DNA of 64,000 nt from Notospermus geniculatus (lineage: Eukaryota > Nemertea > Pilidiophora > Heteronemertea > Lineidae), in the NCBI GenBank assembly GCA_002633025.1, contig NMRB01000251.1, positions 145,555 through 209,554 of the forward strand, read 5' to 3'. Every line of letters begins with the position of its first letter. The stretch's first letter is position 1. Positions 56,601 to 64,000 of the stretch are shown piece by piece. Under the pieces are notes generated by a model. The model was not told the origin of the DNA. It did not search any database and worked only from the letters and a program-made list of their open reading frames with translations. The position numbers and the translations under genes are program-made.

Positions 56601-59109
56601 GCCATACTCGGCAGCCATACTCGGCTTGAAATCGAGAAAAACGAAATTGTACCTGTCGGCCTGTACTCCAGAAGGCTCCCCAACTCAAAGGTCCACCCGA
56701 AGCCCCTGCATTCAGCCCTGCAAACAATAACCAAAGGCAAATCCCAGAGCCAACGAAGGCTCTAGAACACGGCCCAGTGAGAGCGATCACTCCAACCGTG
56801 CGTCCTGGCCAACCGTCTACCACAGAATGATCGAGCAATGGGTTCGCACATGCGTCGCTTGTGATGTATAGCTGCCCTCCTTGTGGGCTGAACATCAAAT
56901 TTGCTAATGAGCAAATTTCACATTATCAAGTTTCCTTCCAGGTTTCACTTGCTCCGTTATTTGGTCTGACCAGCACGCTGTCGGGGGGCTATCCATCGTC
57001 AAGAAGGAATACAGAGGCCAAGGAATAGGTAAATTGGGAGACATCCGAAAAATATTGCCCGGCGGGCACTCTGTTTTTGTTTTGATTAGCGTAGTGACAC
57101 CGTTGATTAAAGGAGCTGGACGTCCAAGTTGTAAGTTCACTCACTCACTGGTTCTCTATCCACGCGACGCCTGCGGTGCTGCCACCTATTGTCGGTGATA
57201 TGTACTGACGTGAATATCATGAGTGAGTTGCATTGGACCGGGCACCAGTCTAATAATCACGGGCGTACTGGTGCTGCCACCTTCACGAAGGAATAAAACT
57301 AGTTTGCTGGCCACTGTTTGTAAACAAACCAGTTTGTTTACAACTTGGACGTCGAGCTCCTTTAAAGCGAATGGCTCGCGGGGTTTGTTTACATTTTTGG
57401 TGGTACCTTCCATAGAGAGTGAATCTAGCCTCCAGGCAAAGCCGTGCTCCAGCCATATGCAACACCTGTGCAAATATGCGAATGTAAACACTGGGGACGA
57501 GGTTCCACTAAAAATTTGTCAAAATGGGTTAATGACGTTTTCAAATTCAGTAGGTCAAGATGTACATTTTGTACTATTCCCATTGATTTTGAAGCGGCAG
57601 ATTTTGCAGAATACGCCTCCAAAATTTGGCTGTCTAATGCATTTCCCATTAAACTAATTAAAATCCTTCTTTTGCCTTTTTCTCAAATTGGTGCTTGATA
57701 TCGATGACCAACTGTCATGGCGCCACAACAAACCCCGCGAGCCATTCGCTTTAACAGACGGCGCTGTGCGTTATGCCACAGGCCCCTGGAGAGCTATCAG
57801 TGAGTTTAGAACACGTATTTAACAAAAAAAACGCTAGTTTGTAAAAAACACACCCCGAGCTCACGAATTCGTGAGCTCGGGTTGTATTTTTAGCTCACTC
57901 GTGAGCTTATATCGTCCTGCGGTGTCCGTCGTCCGTCGTCGTCCGTCGTCCGTCGTCGTTGTCCGTTAGCAGGGCACGTTTCGTAACCGCTGGAGCTATT
58001 GATCTGAAACTTGGTACATAAATACCCCTAGGTCAGATGACCTATGACACCAAGTTTATGAACTTTATGTGCATGTGAAGTTTTGGCCCGATCGGACATC
58101 CAGTATGGCCGCCAGGTGGCATAACCCAACAATCATTGAAGTCCTGCAACGTGGGAATGACTTGACCCAGATTCCTCATAACTGACATGTACCTCTCTCT
58201 GTCATTAGTGAGCACATGGTCCATGGACCATTTTTTAGATACGTGTTGTGTTTTTTGGATACGTTTGGTTAGATACGTGTTTTAAACTCACTGATAGCTC
58301 TCCAGGCGCCTGTGCCATAACACACAGTGCTGTCTGTTAATCAACAGTGACAATATGCTAACCAAAACAAAAACACTGCCCGCCGCGCAATGTCTTTCGG
58401 ATGTCTCCCTTTAATCAGGTTCTGGAAGGCAAGTAGGCCCCTACCAGTGCTTTTTTCTCACACTCACTTTCCACTTATTTTTTCAGGAAAAACTTTATGG
58501 GCGGAGAGAAGGAAACACGTCGGAAACAGAGGTCTACAAATATTCTCCGTTCTGGACAGGATTGAGGCCAACAAAAAGTTCGGATTCAAGGAGTATGATT
58601 CACTACGTTTCATCAGCGGAAAGGTCAACAAAGCGAGCCTAATCACGACGAGTATGAATGGCCGCAACAAAATAGTTCCGTACGATGAAAGTCTTCTTGA
58701 TCGCGTTGTTGCTTATGATAATTTAATCCACCACATCAGCCCCAGGAAGATGTTCCTAAGGCTGTGGTTCGGTAAAGACAAGTCAACGACAATGGTCGGG
58801 ATGGAAGAAGACAAGGTGGTTGGCTATGGCTGTATCTACCCGACCTATGAAGGTTACCGCCTGGCTCCTCTCTACGCTGATTCCCGTGACATCGCCACCA
58901 ACCTACTCCGTTCGTTGCTTGATGCTGTCCCGGAGTCTGAACCTATGATCACCATGTCAGTTTTCCTGGACAACGCCGGGATCAAACTTGCCGAGGAGTT
59001 AAACTTGTCCATGGGGGCTCTAAATGTGACAGCGATGTGCACCAAAGAGATTGAATTCAGAACCGAGAAGGTATATGCTGTTACCTCCATTGATCTAACA
59101 TTTGTATAG
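53651..59109 (+). CDS. GNAT-family N-acetyltransferase, tandem copy 1 (four exons)
   Basis: Exons are 53651-53681, 55224-55394, 56942-57028 and 58487-59109, joined by GT-AG introns that all interrupt codons after the first base. The product is 303 residues. The N-terminal GNAT domain (about residues 15-140) has the acetyl-CoA loop RGQGIG (92-97) in the R/QxxGxG pattern and the later ANKKFGF (124-130). The second half (about 160-300) resembles the YitH/HolE-type acetyltransferase domain, with LYADS (225-229) followed by a leucine-rich helix. The family moves an acetyl group from acetyl-CoA to an amine; the substrate here is unknown. There is no signal peptide or membrane segment, so it is probably cytosolic. 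The first exon was chosen because its phase joins exon 2 exactly and copy 2 has the same exon. Introns 1-3 are swollen by transposon insertions. A start at the exon 2 ATG (55226) is an alternative that would drop 11 residues. Confidence 0.85.
53819..54818. mobile_element. CCGGTGTAATAGAATCT MITE, split by a nested insertion
   Basis: The left end CCGGTG (53819-53824) continues, after the nested element, as TAATAGAATCTGATGTCCCC (from 54659). The right end is GGGGGCATTAGATTCTATCA (to about 54818). The same element sits at the same place in intron 1 of copy 2 (60430-60609), with matching left flank (AATCATCAAT...GGCAAT), so it was there before the gene duplication. A third copy is at 62298-62470. 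Confidence 0.8.
53827..54658. mobile_element. CAGTGGAACCCC-ended DNA element with TA target duplication
   Basis: CAGTGGAACCCC at the left and GGGGTTCCACTG at the right are perfect inverted ends, flanked by TA on both sides. Subterminal sequence has repeated GGTGGTCG/CGACCACC words next to each end. The element (832 bp) has no transposase frame. It interrupts the CCGGTG MITE, and removing one TA and the element restores CCGGTGTAATAGAATC. A cousin with CAGTGGAACCTG-type ends is at 59526-60084. Confidence 0.85.
54858..55223. mobile_element. Mutator-like MITE with 9-bp target duplication at the exon 2 splice acceptor
   Basis: The element is 54867-55214 (348 bp). CGGCATGGAGAAAACGCGGA at the left is matched by the inverted TCCGCGTTTTCTCCATGCCG-type end at the right, about 37 bp of inverted terminus. 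The direct repeat CAATTTCAG flanks it (54858-54866 and 55215-55223). A 9-bp duplication is typical of Mutator elements. CAATTTCAG is also the intron 1 acceptor, so the insertion duplicated the splice site. Copy 2 has the unoccupied site (CGATTTCAG/AC at 60692-60702). Confidence 0.85.
55224..55394 (+). CDS. acetyltransferase copy 1, exon 2
   Basis: Acceptor TTTCAG/AC, donor GTAG/GTAGGT. It encodes the start of the GNAT fold (VERLVIRVVTKTSELEELAR to FVALLDDEPV). The 171-nt length equals copy 2. Confidence 0.85.
55563..55733. repeat. minisatellite GGTACTAGGTAATAAA
   Basis: About ten degenerate copies of GGTACTAGGTAATAAA or GGTACTAGGTAAAAAA occur. The unit contains GGTA several times, so it carries many splice-donor-like GGTA words within the intron. 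Confidence 0.9.
55729..56190. repeat. repeat block of three 145-bp units starting with GGTCCATGGACCATGTGCTC
   Basis: It starts GGTCCATGGACCATGTGCTC. CCTGGCGGCCACATTGGATG (55847), CCTGGTGGCCATGTTGGAAG (55992) and CCTGGCGGCCATATTGGATG (56137) mark three units exactly 145 bp apart. Each unit has TCAAGTC(G/A)TTCCTGAGT upstream. An inverted single unit is at 58045-58235 in intron 3. Confidence 0.85.
56463..56632. repeat. tandem repeat TTTTGCCATACTCGGC
   Basis: About nine copies of a 16-20 bp unit, TTTTGCCATACTCGGCTT, differ mainly in the number of T bases. It lies in intron 2 of copy 1 and produces false open frames on both strands. Confidence 0.9.
56942..57028 (+). CDS. acetyltransferase copy 1, exon 3
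   Basis: Acceptor TTCCTTCCAG/GTTTCA, donor AATAG/GTAAAT. It encodes FTCSVIWSDQHAVGGLSIVK and KEYRGQGI, the core of the acetyl-CoA binding loop. Confidence 0.9.
   Translation, partial: VSLAPLFGLTSTLSGGYPSSRRNTEAKE
57107..57365. mobile_element. TTAA element B (AGGAGCTGGACGTCC ends)
   Basis: The inner element is 57111-57361. AGGAGCTGGACGTCCAAGTT at the left and AACTTGGACGTCGAGCTCCT at the right are inverted with one mismatch. TTAA lies at 57107-57110 and 57362-57365. Confidence 0.85.
57362..57754. mobile_element. TTAA element C (AGCGAATGGCTCGCG ends)
   Basis: The inner element is 57366-57750. AGCGAATGGCTCGCGGGGTT is perfectly inverted at the right end (AACCCCGCGAGCCATTCGCT), about 24 bp. TTAA lies at 57362-57365 and 57751-57754, shared with the neighbours. 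Confidence 0.85.
57854..57881. repeat. 28-bp perfect palindrome centred on GAATTC
   Basis: CCCGAGCTCACGAA and TTCGTGAGCTCGGG join without a loop. It is followed by TAGCTCACTCGTGAGC and a GTCCGTCGTC run (57927-57965), the start of the inserted repeat inside element D. Confidence 0.9.
57927..58235 (-). repeat. inverted copy of the GGTCCATGGACC / GGCGGCCATATTGG repeat
   Basis: Read on the minus strand it begins TGGTCCATGGACCATGTGCT and continues through GGGTCAAGTCATTCC and CACCTGGCGGCCATACTGGA, as at 55729-55870. The 3' part has GTCCGTCGTC simple repeats. Confidence 0.75.
58487..59109 (+). CDS. acetyltransferase copy 1, exon 4
   Basis: Acceptor CTTATTTTTTCAG/GAAAAA; it ends at TAG 59107-59109. 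It encodes KTLWAERRKHVGNRGLQIFS through the second domain to the C-terminus SIDLTFV, 206 residues. It is over 80% identical to copy 2 by eye, with one codon fewer (MITMSV against MITTMSV). Confidence 0.9.
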
Positions 59110-59151
59110 GTTTGTACTCTCACAGGTGAGCTAAAAATGTATCATTGATGC

Positions 59152-59525
59152 GTATTGTTACACTGAATGATTCTATCCAAACTTTCTGACAAAAACCTTT
59201 CTGAAGTTTTAAATATGCACTATCCTTTGTATGGAATCCCGCCGTAGCTGTACTACCAACAAAAAAAACGGTGGTTTTAACCGTTATTTACGGTGAATTT
59301 TCACAGTGGAGAACAGAGGGTAGTTAAAACTATTGAAATGAAAGTGACATGTGCCCTCTATCGTGCATTACAAGTACTGGGACCGTCACAAAATAGAGAT
59401 TGTTCCAAGGTCGAGTTATTACTTTATATTTACCTTTTATATTACTTTAGCATATGCTGTGGCTGTTCAGTGGACACAATACGCATGATAATGGACAGAG
59501 ATCATTTGATGTATGTATCTATGTA
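59152..59525. other. intergenic spacer; probable duplication junction
   Basis: GTATTGTTACACTGAATGAT (59153-59172) closely matches 53479-53498 upstream of copy 1. This suggests the tandem duplication unit begins near 53478 and again near 59152. No gene is present. Confidence 0.45.
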
Positions 59526-60084
59526 GAGTGGAACCTGTCTACATTGAACACTCACGGGGAATTTCGAAAGTGTTCATTGTAAGGGGGTGTTCAATGTACC
59601 AAGGATCACCGCGTACTAGGTCATGGCGTTAGTGACATAATATTAGGGAGGTCCCACTAACTCGCCAGTCATTCTGTATGTTCTGACTAAACGGAAGGTC
59701 ATGAAGTGCATACATTACTCTAGACAGCTGTCGACTTCACATTGCTTCTAATCAAGCCTAAACCTCCATGGCTGTTCAAACAAAACCACAGTTGATTGTA
59801 GTTCACACTTTCACGTCCCATATCAATTTAAGGACCTCTGGGGTGACAAGTAATTAATGCTAATCAAACATTCAGATGAAACAATTGGTGGGTGTTCAAT
59901 TTACCAAGGTAAATTTTGCTGACGGGGATTGAAATTACTGTTCAATGTTCAAAGTAGACAAGTGTTCAATGTATAAAGGTCCTGCTAATTGAATTTACTG
60001 TTAGGTCTGGCGGGGAATTTCAAAAGTGTTCAAAGTAGGCAGTTGTTCAAAGTACCAAGGTGTTCAATGCGGCAGGTTCCACTG
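59526..60084. mobile_element. CAGTGGAACCTG-ended DNA element with TA target duplication
   Basis: GAGTGGAACCTGTCTACATT at the left and GCGGCAGGTTCCACTG at the right are inverted, flanked by TA. The interior is full of GTGTTCAATGTACCAAGG-like words in both halves, a subterminal repeat array. There is no transposase. It belongs with the 53827-54658 element and lies just upstream of acetyltransferase copy 2. Confidence 0.8.
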
Positions 60085-60242
60085 TATATGTATGTTATTG
60101 TAGATTCACTTGATGAGGGTTAGCGTGATGGTACCGAAAACGTTCGTGGATTATTAAAAGTGGATTAGAACTATTGAAAGGAATTTTTCTTTACTTTGCT
60201 CCTTCCTACTCCAAAAGCAGTTTTTTGAGGAATTAGTTCGAA

Positions 60243-60273
60243 ATGGCGACGGAAAGGGCAACCGACTCAAACG
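60243..60273 (+). CDS. acetyltransferase copy 2, exon 1
   Basis: It encodes MATERATDSN plus one base, with donor G/GTAAGC. The leader TTTTTTGAGGAATTAGTTCG is conserved with copy 1. Confidence 0.7.
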
Positions 60274-62088
60274 GTAAGCACTCAGATACTTACATAAGAA
60301 AGGGGTGAAGGGACAAAAAGGATGTAAGTCTAGCCTTGACTTCGGGCGGGTCAAGCCATTGCTTTCATTGATTGTCAACAACGAGAGCACTGGCCTCATT
60401 TGCCAAATCATCAATACGGCAATAGCCTACCGGTGTAGTAGAATGTCATGTACCCCGATATGAGATGTCCCCAACAAAAGGTTCTGACGGAGCAAGCGGC
60501 AGCTAAAATAGGCCGGACACTAACAGACAGGAACTTCTGTTACGAGATGTCCCCCGTACAAAAGAAGCGGACATTCTGGTATCGGGAACATTAGATTTCA
60601 TTACACCGGCAAGAACTGGGTCGCCTTGGTGCGGACGTCAGGAAGACAGCGGCAACAACCTCGCAGATTGCACGTGTCATTCAGCCACTTCCGATTTCAG
60701 ACATAGCGGGAAAACTTCTCGTGCGCTTGGTGACCAAAAGAAGCGAATTGGAGGAATTACTCCGACTCGCCAACGAACTGAACTGGAACGATACGATTGA
60801 TGATTATGAAATCTATCTAAAGTGCGACCCTGAAGGTAGTTTTGTGGCCTTACTGGATGACGAACCTGTAGGTAGGTAAAATGGATTTTCTATCATGTCT
60901 ATTGCATCTGAACGTGGATAACCACGTTGACGACGAATTTTAGATTTCAGTCTTTGCCGTTACACTCCCGCGGAGCTTGCTCCTCAACGGACAGTAGCGC
61001 CGCGGGGGTGGAGCGGGAAAGACGGAAACAAGTCTCTCGGAATATGACGTTCTCATTTCCAATAGGTGACGGTCCGCAAACATTTGTGTTCTGACATGGG
61101 ATACAGAATCAAGAATAAAATAGGGAATCGTCCATCATTTCTCAACTCTATCACGTCGACAATACATCCAGCCTCTTTTTTGGAGAAAAATGTCCTAGTG
61201 TGGTCAAGGATGTTGATCATTCATTGTTCCGACTCTCAGTTCCCGCAGTTACGTCATGGTTTGGTGCATGAAGTCGTGTTTTCCTTCCAGGTTTCACCTG
61301 CTCCATTATTTGGTCTGACCAGCTCGCTGTCGGGGGGCTATCCGTCGTCAAGAAGGAATACAGAGGTCAAGGGATAGGTAAATCAACTTTATCAGGTTCT
61401 GGAGGGAAAGCATGACATGAAGTTTATTTGTCACACACTGACTTCCAACTTATTTTTTTCAGGAAAAGCTTTATGGGCGGAGAGAAGAAAGCACATTGGA
61501 AATAGAGGTCTACAAATATTCTCCGTCCCGGCCAGGATTGAGGCCTACAAAAAGTTGGGATTCAAGGAATATCATTCACTACATCTCATGAGCGGAAAGG
61601 TCAACAAAGGGAGCCTAATCACGCCGAGTATGAATGCCCGCAACAAAATAGTTCCGTACGATGAAAGTCTTCTTGATCGTGTTGTTGCTTATGATAATTT
61701 AATTCACCACATCACCCCCAGGAAGATGTTCCTAAGGCTGTGGTTCAATAAAGACAAGGCAAGTACAATGGTCGCAATGGAAGAAGACAAGGTGGTTGGC
61801 TATGGCTGTATCTACCCGACCACTAAAGGTTACCGTTTGGGTCCCCTCTACGCTGATTCCCGTGGCATCTCAACCAACCTACTCCGTTCGTTGCTTGATG
61901 CTGTCCCGGAGTCTGAACCTATGATCACCACCATGTCAGTTTTCCTGCACAACGCCGGGATCAAACTTGCCGAAGAGTTAAACCTGTCCATACGGTCTCC
62001 AAATGTGACAGCGATGTGCACCAAAGAGATTGAATTCAGAACCGAGAAGGTATATGCTCTTCTGGCCACGTCTGTGACATTTATTTAG
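60243..62088 (+). CDS. GNAT-family N-acetyltransferase, tandem copy 2 (four exons)
   Basis: Exons are 60243-60273, 60701-60871, 61291-61377 and 61463-62088. All introns are GT-AG and phase 1, giving 304 residues. The domain plan is as in copy 1, with the RGQGIG loop at residues 92-97 and GPLYADS in the second domain (GPLY is closer to the usual family pattern than APLY of copy 1). The position of the exon 2 ATG of copy 1 is ATA here, so translation must start in exon 1 (MATERATDSN). This supports the same start in copy 1. Introns are 427, 419 and 85 bp. The frame is intact, the substrate is unknown, and the two copies may have diverged in substrate preference. A possible poly(A) signal ATTAAA lies at 62122. 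Confidence 0.85.
60430..60609. mobile_element. CCGGTGTA MITE in intron 1 of copy 2
   Basis: CCGGTGTAGTAGAATGTCAT at the left and ACATTAGATTTCATTACACCGG-type sequence at the right are inverted. GATATGAGATGTCCCC and GAGATGTCCCCCGTAC are subterminal. It is uninterrupted and occupies the same place as the split copy at 53819-54818. Confidence 0.8.
60701..60871 (+). CDS. acetyltransferase copy 2, exon 2
   Basis: Acceptor CCGATTTCAG/AC, donor GTAG/GTAGGT. It encodes IAGKLLVRLVTKRSELEELL through DDEPV. This is the site without the Mutator-like insertion found in copy 1. Confidence 0.85.
61291..61377 (+). CDS. acetyltransferase copy 2, exon 3
   Basis: Acceptor TTCCTTCCAG/GTTTCA, donor GATAG/GTAAAT. 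It encodes FTCSIIWSDQLAVGGLSVVK and KEYRGQGI. Confidence 0.9.
   Translation, partial: VSPAPLFGLTSSLSGGYPSSRRNTEVKG
61463..62088 (+). CDS. acetyltransferase copy 2, exon 4
   Basis: Acceptor TTATTTTTTTCAG/GAAAAG; it ends at TAG 62086-62088. It encodes KALWAERRKHIGNRGLQIFS to the C-terminus SVTFI, 207 residues. Confidence 0.9.
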
Positions 62089-62121
62089 TGTAAAATGTAG
62101 GTCCTACTGTTCAGGGGTCCA

Positions 62122-62127
62122 ATTAAA
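62122..62127 (+). terminator. possible polyadenylation signal ATTAAA
   Basis: ATTAAA, the common variant of AATAAA, lies 34 bp after the stop codon of copy 2. A signal this close would give a very short 3' untranslated region. Confidence 0.3.
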
Positions 62128-62297
62128 GTATCCTTTCCGATTGACACGCGTTCTCAAGTTGCTGCTTAAAGCTGAACTGCATGAACAAAAAGCCCCCATG
62201 CGACGAGCAAGAGAATTGCAAACGGGGATTTCGAAAAGCTGGGCGAGCTTGCCGTGTTTCAAAAACACGTGTTTTTCAGACACGGGTTTCTTGATGC

Positions 62298-62470
62298 CCG
62301 GTGTCGAGATGACATGCCCCCGATATGAGATGCCCACAACAATAGATTTTGACGGATTAAGAGCCAGCCGGGCACTGACAAACATGACAACAGAATTTCT
62401 GTTACCAGATGTCCCCTGAACAAAGGAAGCGGGCATCTGATATCGGGGGCATTACATTCTATGACACCGG
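62298..62470. mobile_element. CCGGTGTCGAGATGACATG MITE, third copy
   Basis: CCGGTGT at the left and ACACCGG at the right, with GACATGCCCCCGATATGAGA subterminal at the left and GATATCGGGGGCATTACATT at the right. It is the same family as 60430-60609 and lies about 210 bp after copy 2. Confidence 0.8.
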
Positions 62471-64000
62471 CAATTCATAGACCGCAGAAAACCCGGGGAT
62501 TTTATGTCGTGTACATGTAACCACGGCTTATATTGTTTTGAACCTGCATAGCATTGTATTGATGCAAAACTAGCGACGTACTTGCGTTTGAATAGAAAAC
62601 AAATCATTGAATGCATTTACTACATCAGTCATGTCAGTAACCTTTTCAGAATACAATAAAGTAGCAGTTGGCAATTGTTTGTCGAATTGTAAACAGTCTT
62701 GGAGGGAATTGTATATCTACTCCTACCGGTGAGATCTGGAACTAATCTAAGGGCAATGAAGTTGGAACGTCTCCTCATTTGACATCATCAAAAGGATCCG
62801 GCATTCTTGTCATCAGGGACGGCGATAGATGGAGACACAGAAAAACCTGACAAATATCAGCATGATCAGAGTTGTGCAGATGGCAGCGCTGTGGGTTGAC
62901 TGGGGAACTGCTTCACGTTGGGGCAGGTACAAAATGTGTGGAATGGGTTGACCATGTTGACACGAGCCTTATGGAGGATATTTTGAGGAACAAACACTCA
63001 CATAAATAATGAATACAAGAATGTTTATTTCGCACAAAAATAGCATTTTTGAGAATGATATAAAAACATGAAAGAGAGCACCAAAGCAGATACCCGGCAT
63101 ATCATATCATATCACCATTGGGAGTGAATGTGCGGGCATGTGCAGCAACAGGCAAACTTGACATGGTTGAAATGCTGATATCTCTTAAATCGCCTTGGTA
63201 TGCATCAGGTTTTCTCTCGTACTACCGGCCGACGTACACGTAACCTTTCACCTTTAGGCAACCTCGTATAGGCCTGTAGGTTTACAGATGCGATCAATGT
63301 ACACCACAATGTACATTGTACACCACAGCGCTAATTCATGGTGACGAGTTGATCATGACCGAATGTCAATGCATGCTCGACAAGACTGTTCAAATCTATC
63401 TATTTGAATGACCCAAGTTACGAATTTGGCATTTGTTGCTACATGTAAAAGAGTTGAAGCATGTTACCTTTCCTGCATTGAACGTCTCAAGTGATGAAAA
63501 CGATGGGCGGCCATATTTGTCACCTGAGGTTTCGCCATGGTATCTGAAGTCCAGTCTAGCCTATATATAGGTTGGACAGGACACCAGTCTTATCAAGGTG
63601 GGGAGGGATACTGAGTCATGCCTGATGCATATTTTGGCACTTTACAATGTAATGGGAGAATCACCGCTACACGCTGTCACAGGCCTATATAACTGGGCCT
63701 TTGCGAAAACTCACTTGTAGCGTACACTGTAACATTCAAAAAGTTGCATAGCTCGTCTTAATAGCATAGAAAGGAATCATCGTCTTAGTAAATGATAAAC
63801 AAGGTGTTCACTGGGCATTCCACGTGGAACACGATAACGTAAAGCATCTCTGATAACACATTCATGCACTCAGTCACACCTTGTAGCTCACGGATTGTTC
63901 AACCCAACAGAAGAAGAGCGCTGTCTATCCTGCTCAGATAGACGGTACTTATTCAGAACGGAGACTGCGACACCCAAACAGACATGACAGAGATTCAATA
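62471..64000. other. non-coding; end fragment of the AGCCGTGGTTACAC element family
   Basis: GGGGATTTTATGTCGTGTAC then ATGTAACCACGGCT at about 62493-62526 matches the right end of 16872-17331, without a left end. A small AATGTACA-type repeat is near 63296-63328. Nothing else is seen. Confidence 0.5.

Larger units (their letters stand above)
55395..56941 (+). other. acetyltransferase copy 1, intron 2 (1547 bp)
   Basis: It is phase 1; the same intron in copy 2 is 419 bp. It holds the 16-bp tandem repeat, the 145-bp repeat block and the CATACTCGG tandem repeat listed separately. Confidence 0.75.
57751..58340. mobile_element. TTAA element D (CAGACGGCGCTGTGCG ends)
   Basis: The inner element is 57755-58336. 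The left end CAGACGGCGCTGTGCGTTAT and the right end (inverted CAGACAGCACTGTGTGTTAT) stay similar for about 62 bp, through CTGGAGAGCTATCAGTGAGT. TTAA lies at 57751-57754 and 58337-58340. It carries the palindrome at 57854-57881 and a 145-bp-type repeat unit (58045-58235). Confidence 0.85.
57036..58410. mobile_element. outer foldback element of the TTAA nest
   Basis: The left arm 57036-57106 (GGGAGACATCCGAAAAATAT onward) and right arm 58341-58410 (ending CGGATGTCTCCC) are inverted and meet at GTTGA-TTAA and TTAA-TCAAC. Without the inner elements the arms would join as GTTGATTAATCAAC, a hairpin with no loop. TTAA follows the right end (58411-58414). The matching left position is degraded. Confidence 0.75.
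57029..58486 (+). other. acetyltransferase copy 1, intron 3 (1458 bp)
   Basis: Copy 2 has only 85 bp here and resumes with the same TCAGGTTCTGG and TTTTTTCAG. The difference is the nested set of inverted elements between 57036 and 58410. Confidence 0.85.

Noticed and set aside
56355-56898. Frames of 107-155 codons rich in Tyr-Gly-Lys or Pro-Tyr-Ser-Ala repeats
   Set aside because: They come from the CATACTCGG tandem repeat in intron 2 of acetyltransferase copy 1, on both strands.
60703-60705. Loss of the start codon in acetyltransferase copy 2 (ATA for ATG), suggesting a pseudogene
   Set aside because: A conserved upstream exon (60243-60273) supplies ATG and joins in phase, so copy 2 appears intact.

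Overview
This window looks like nuclear DNA from an animal, most likely a marine invertebrate. It has GT-AG introns, several families of tRNA-derived SINEs with RNA polymerase III A/B boxes, many small terminal-inverted-repeat elements (MITEs), minisatellites, and recurrent TACATGTA-type words. No bacterial gene organisation is present. The species cannot be named from the sequence; an echinoderm, hemichordate, cephalochordate or lophotrochozoan would all fit.

Bases 1-53,500 are almost entirely non-coding. They hold dispersed MITEs, four full SINEs plus fragments, several tandem arrays (about 128-bp units at 11.5-11.9 kb, palindrome-bearing units at 38.9-39.4 kb, ten 50-bp units at 41.57-42.06 kb, and GTGCACA-rich repeats at 45.58-46.15 kb) and a few promoter-like patches. 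The best of these patches is a CRE site next to a TISU-type start codon and splice donor at 21.09-21.16 kb. None of the long open frames in this part resembles a known protein, and many are translations of repeats.

Bases 53,478-62,127 hold the only convincing protein-coding genes: two tandemly duplicated four-exon genes on the + strand. They encode about 303- and 304-residue GNAT-family N-acetyltransferases with a second, YitH/HolE-like acetyltransferase domain. Exon lengths and intron phases match in both copies (31, 171 and 87 nt, then 623 or 626 nt; all introns phase 1). Copy 2 keeps compact introns (427, 419 and 85 bp), while copy 1 is inflated (1542, 1547 and 1458 bp).

Because copy 2 works as a near-empty reference, the insertions in copy 1 can be read exactly. 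Intron 1 carries a CAGTGG-ended element (TA target duplication) inside an older MITE. It also carries a Mutator-like element whose 9-bp target duplication copies the 3' splice site of exon 2. Intron 3 carries a nest of inverted elements whose junctions all contain TTAA. If transcribed, this nest would fold as one closing helix with three branches. The most interesting signals are this TTAA nest and the duplicated splice acceptor.
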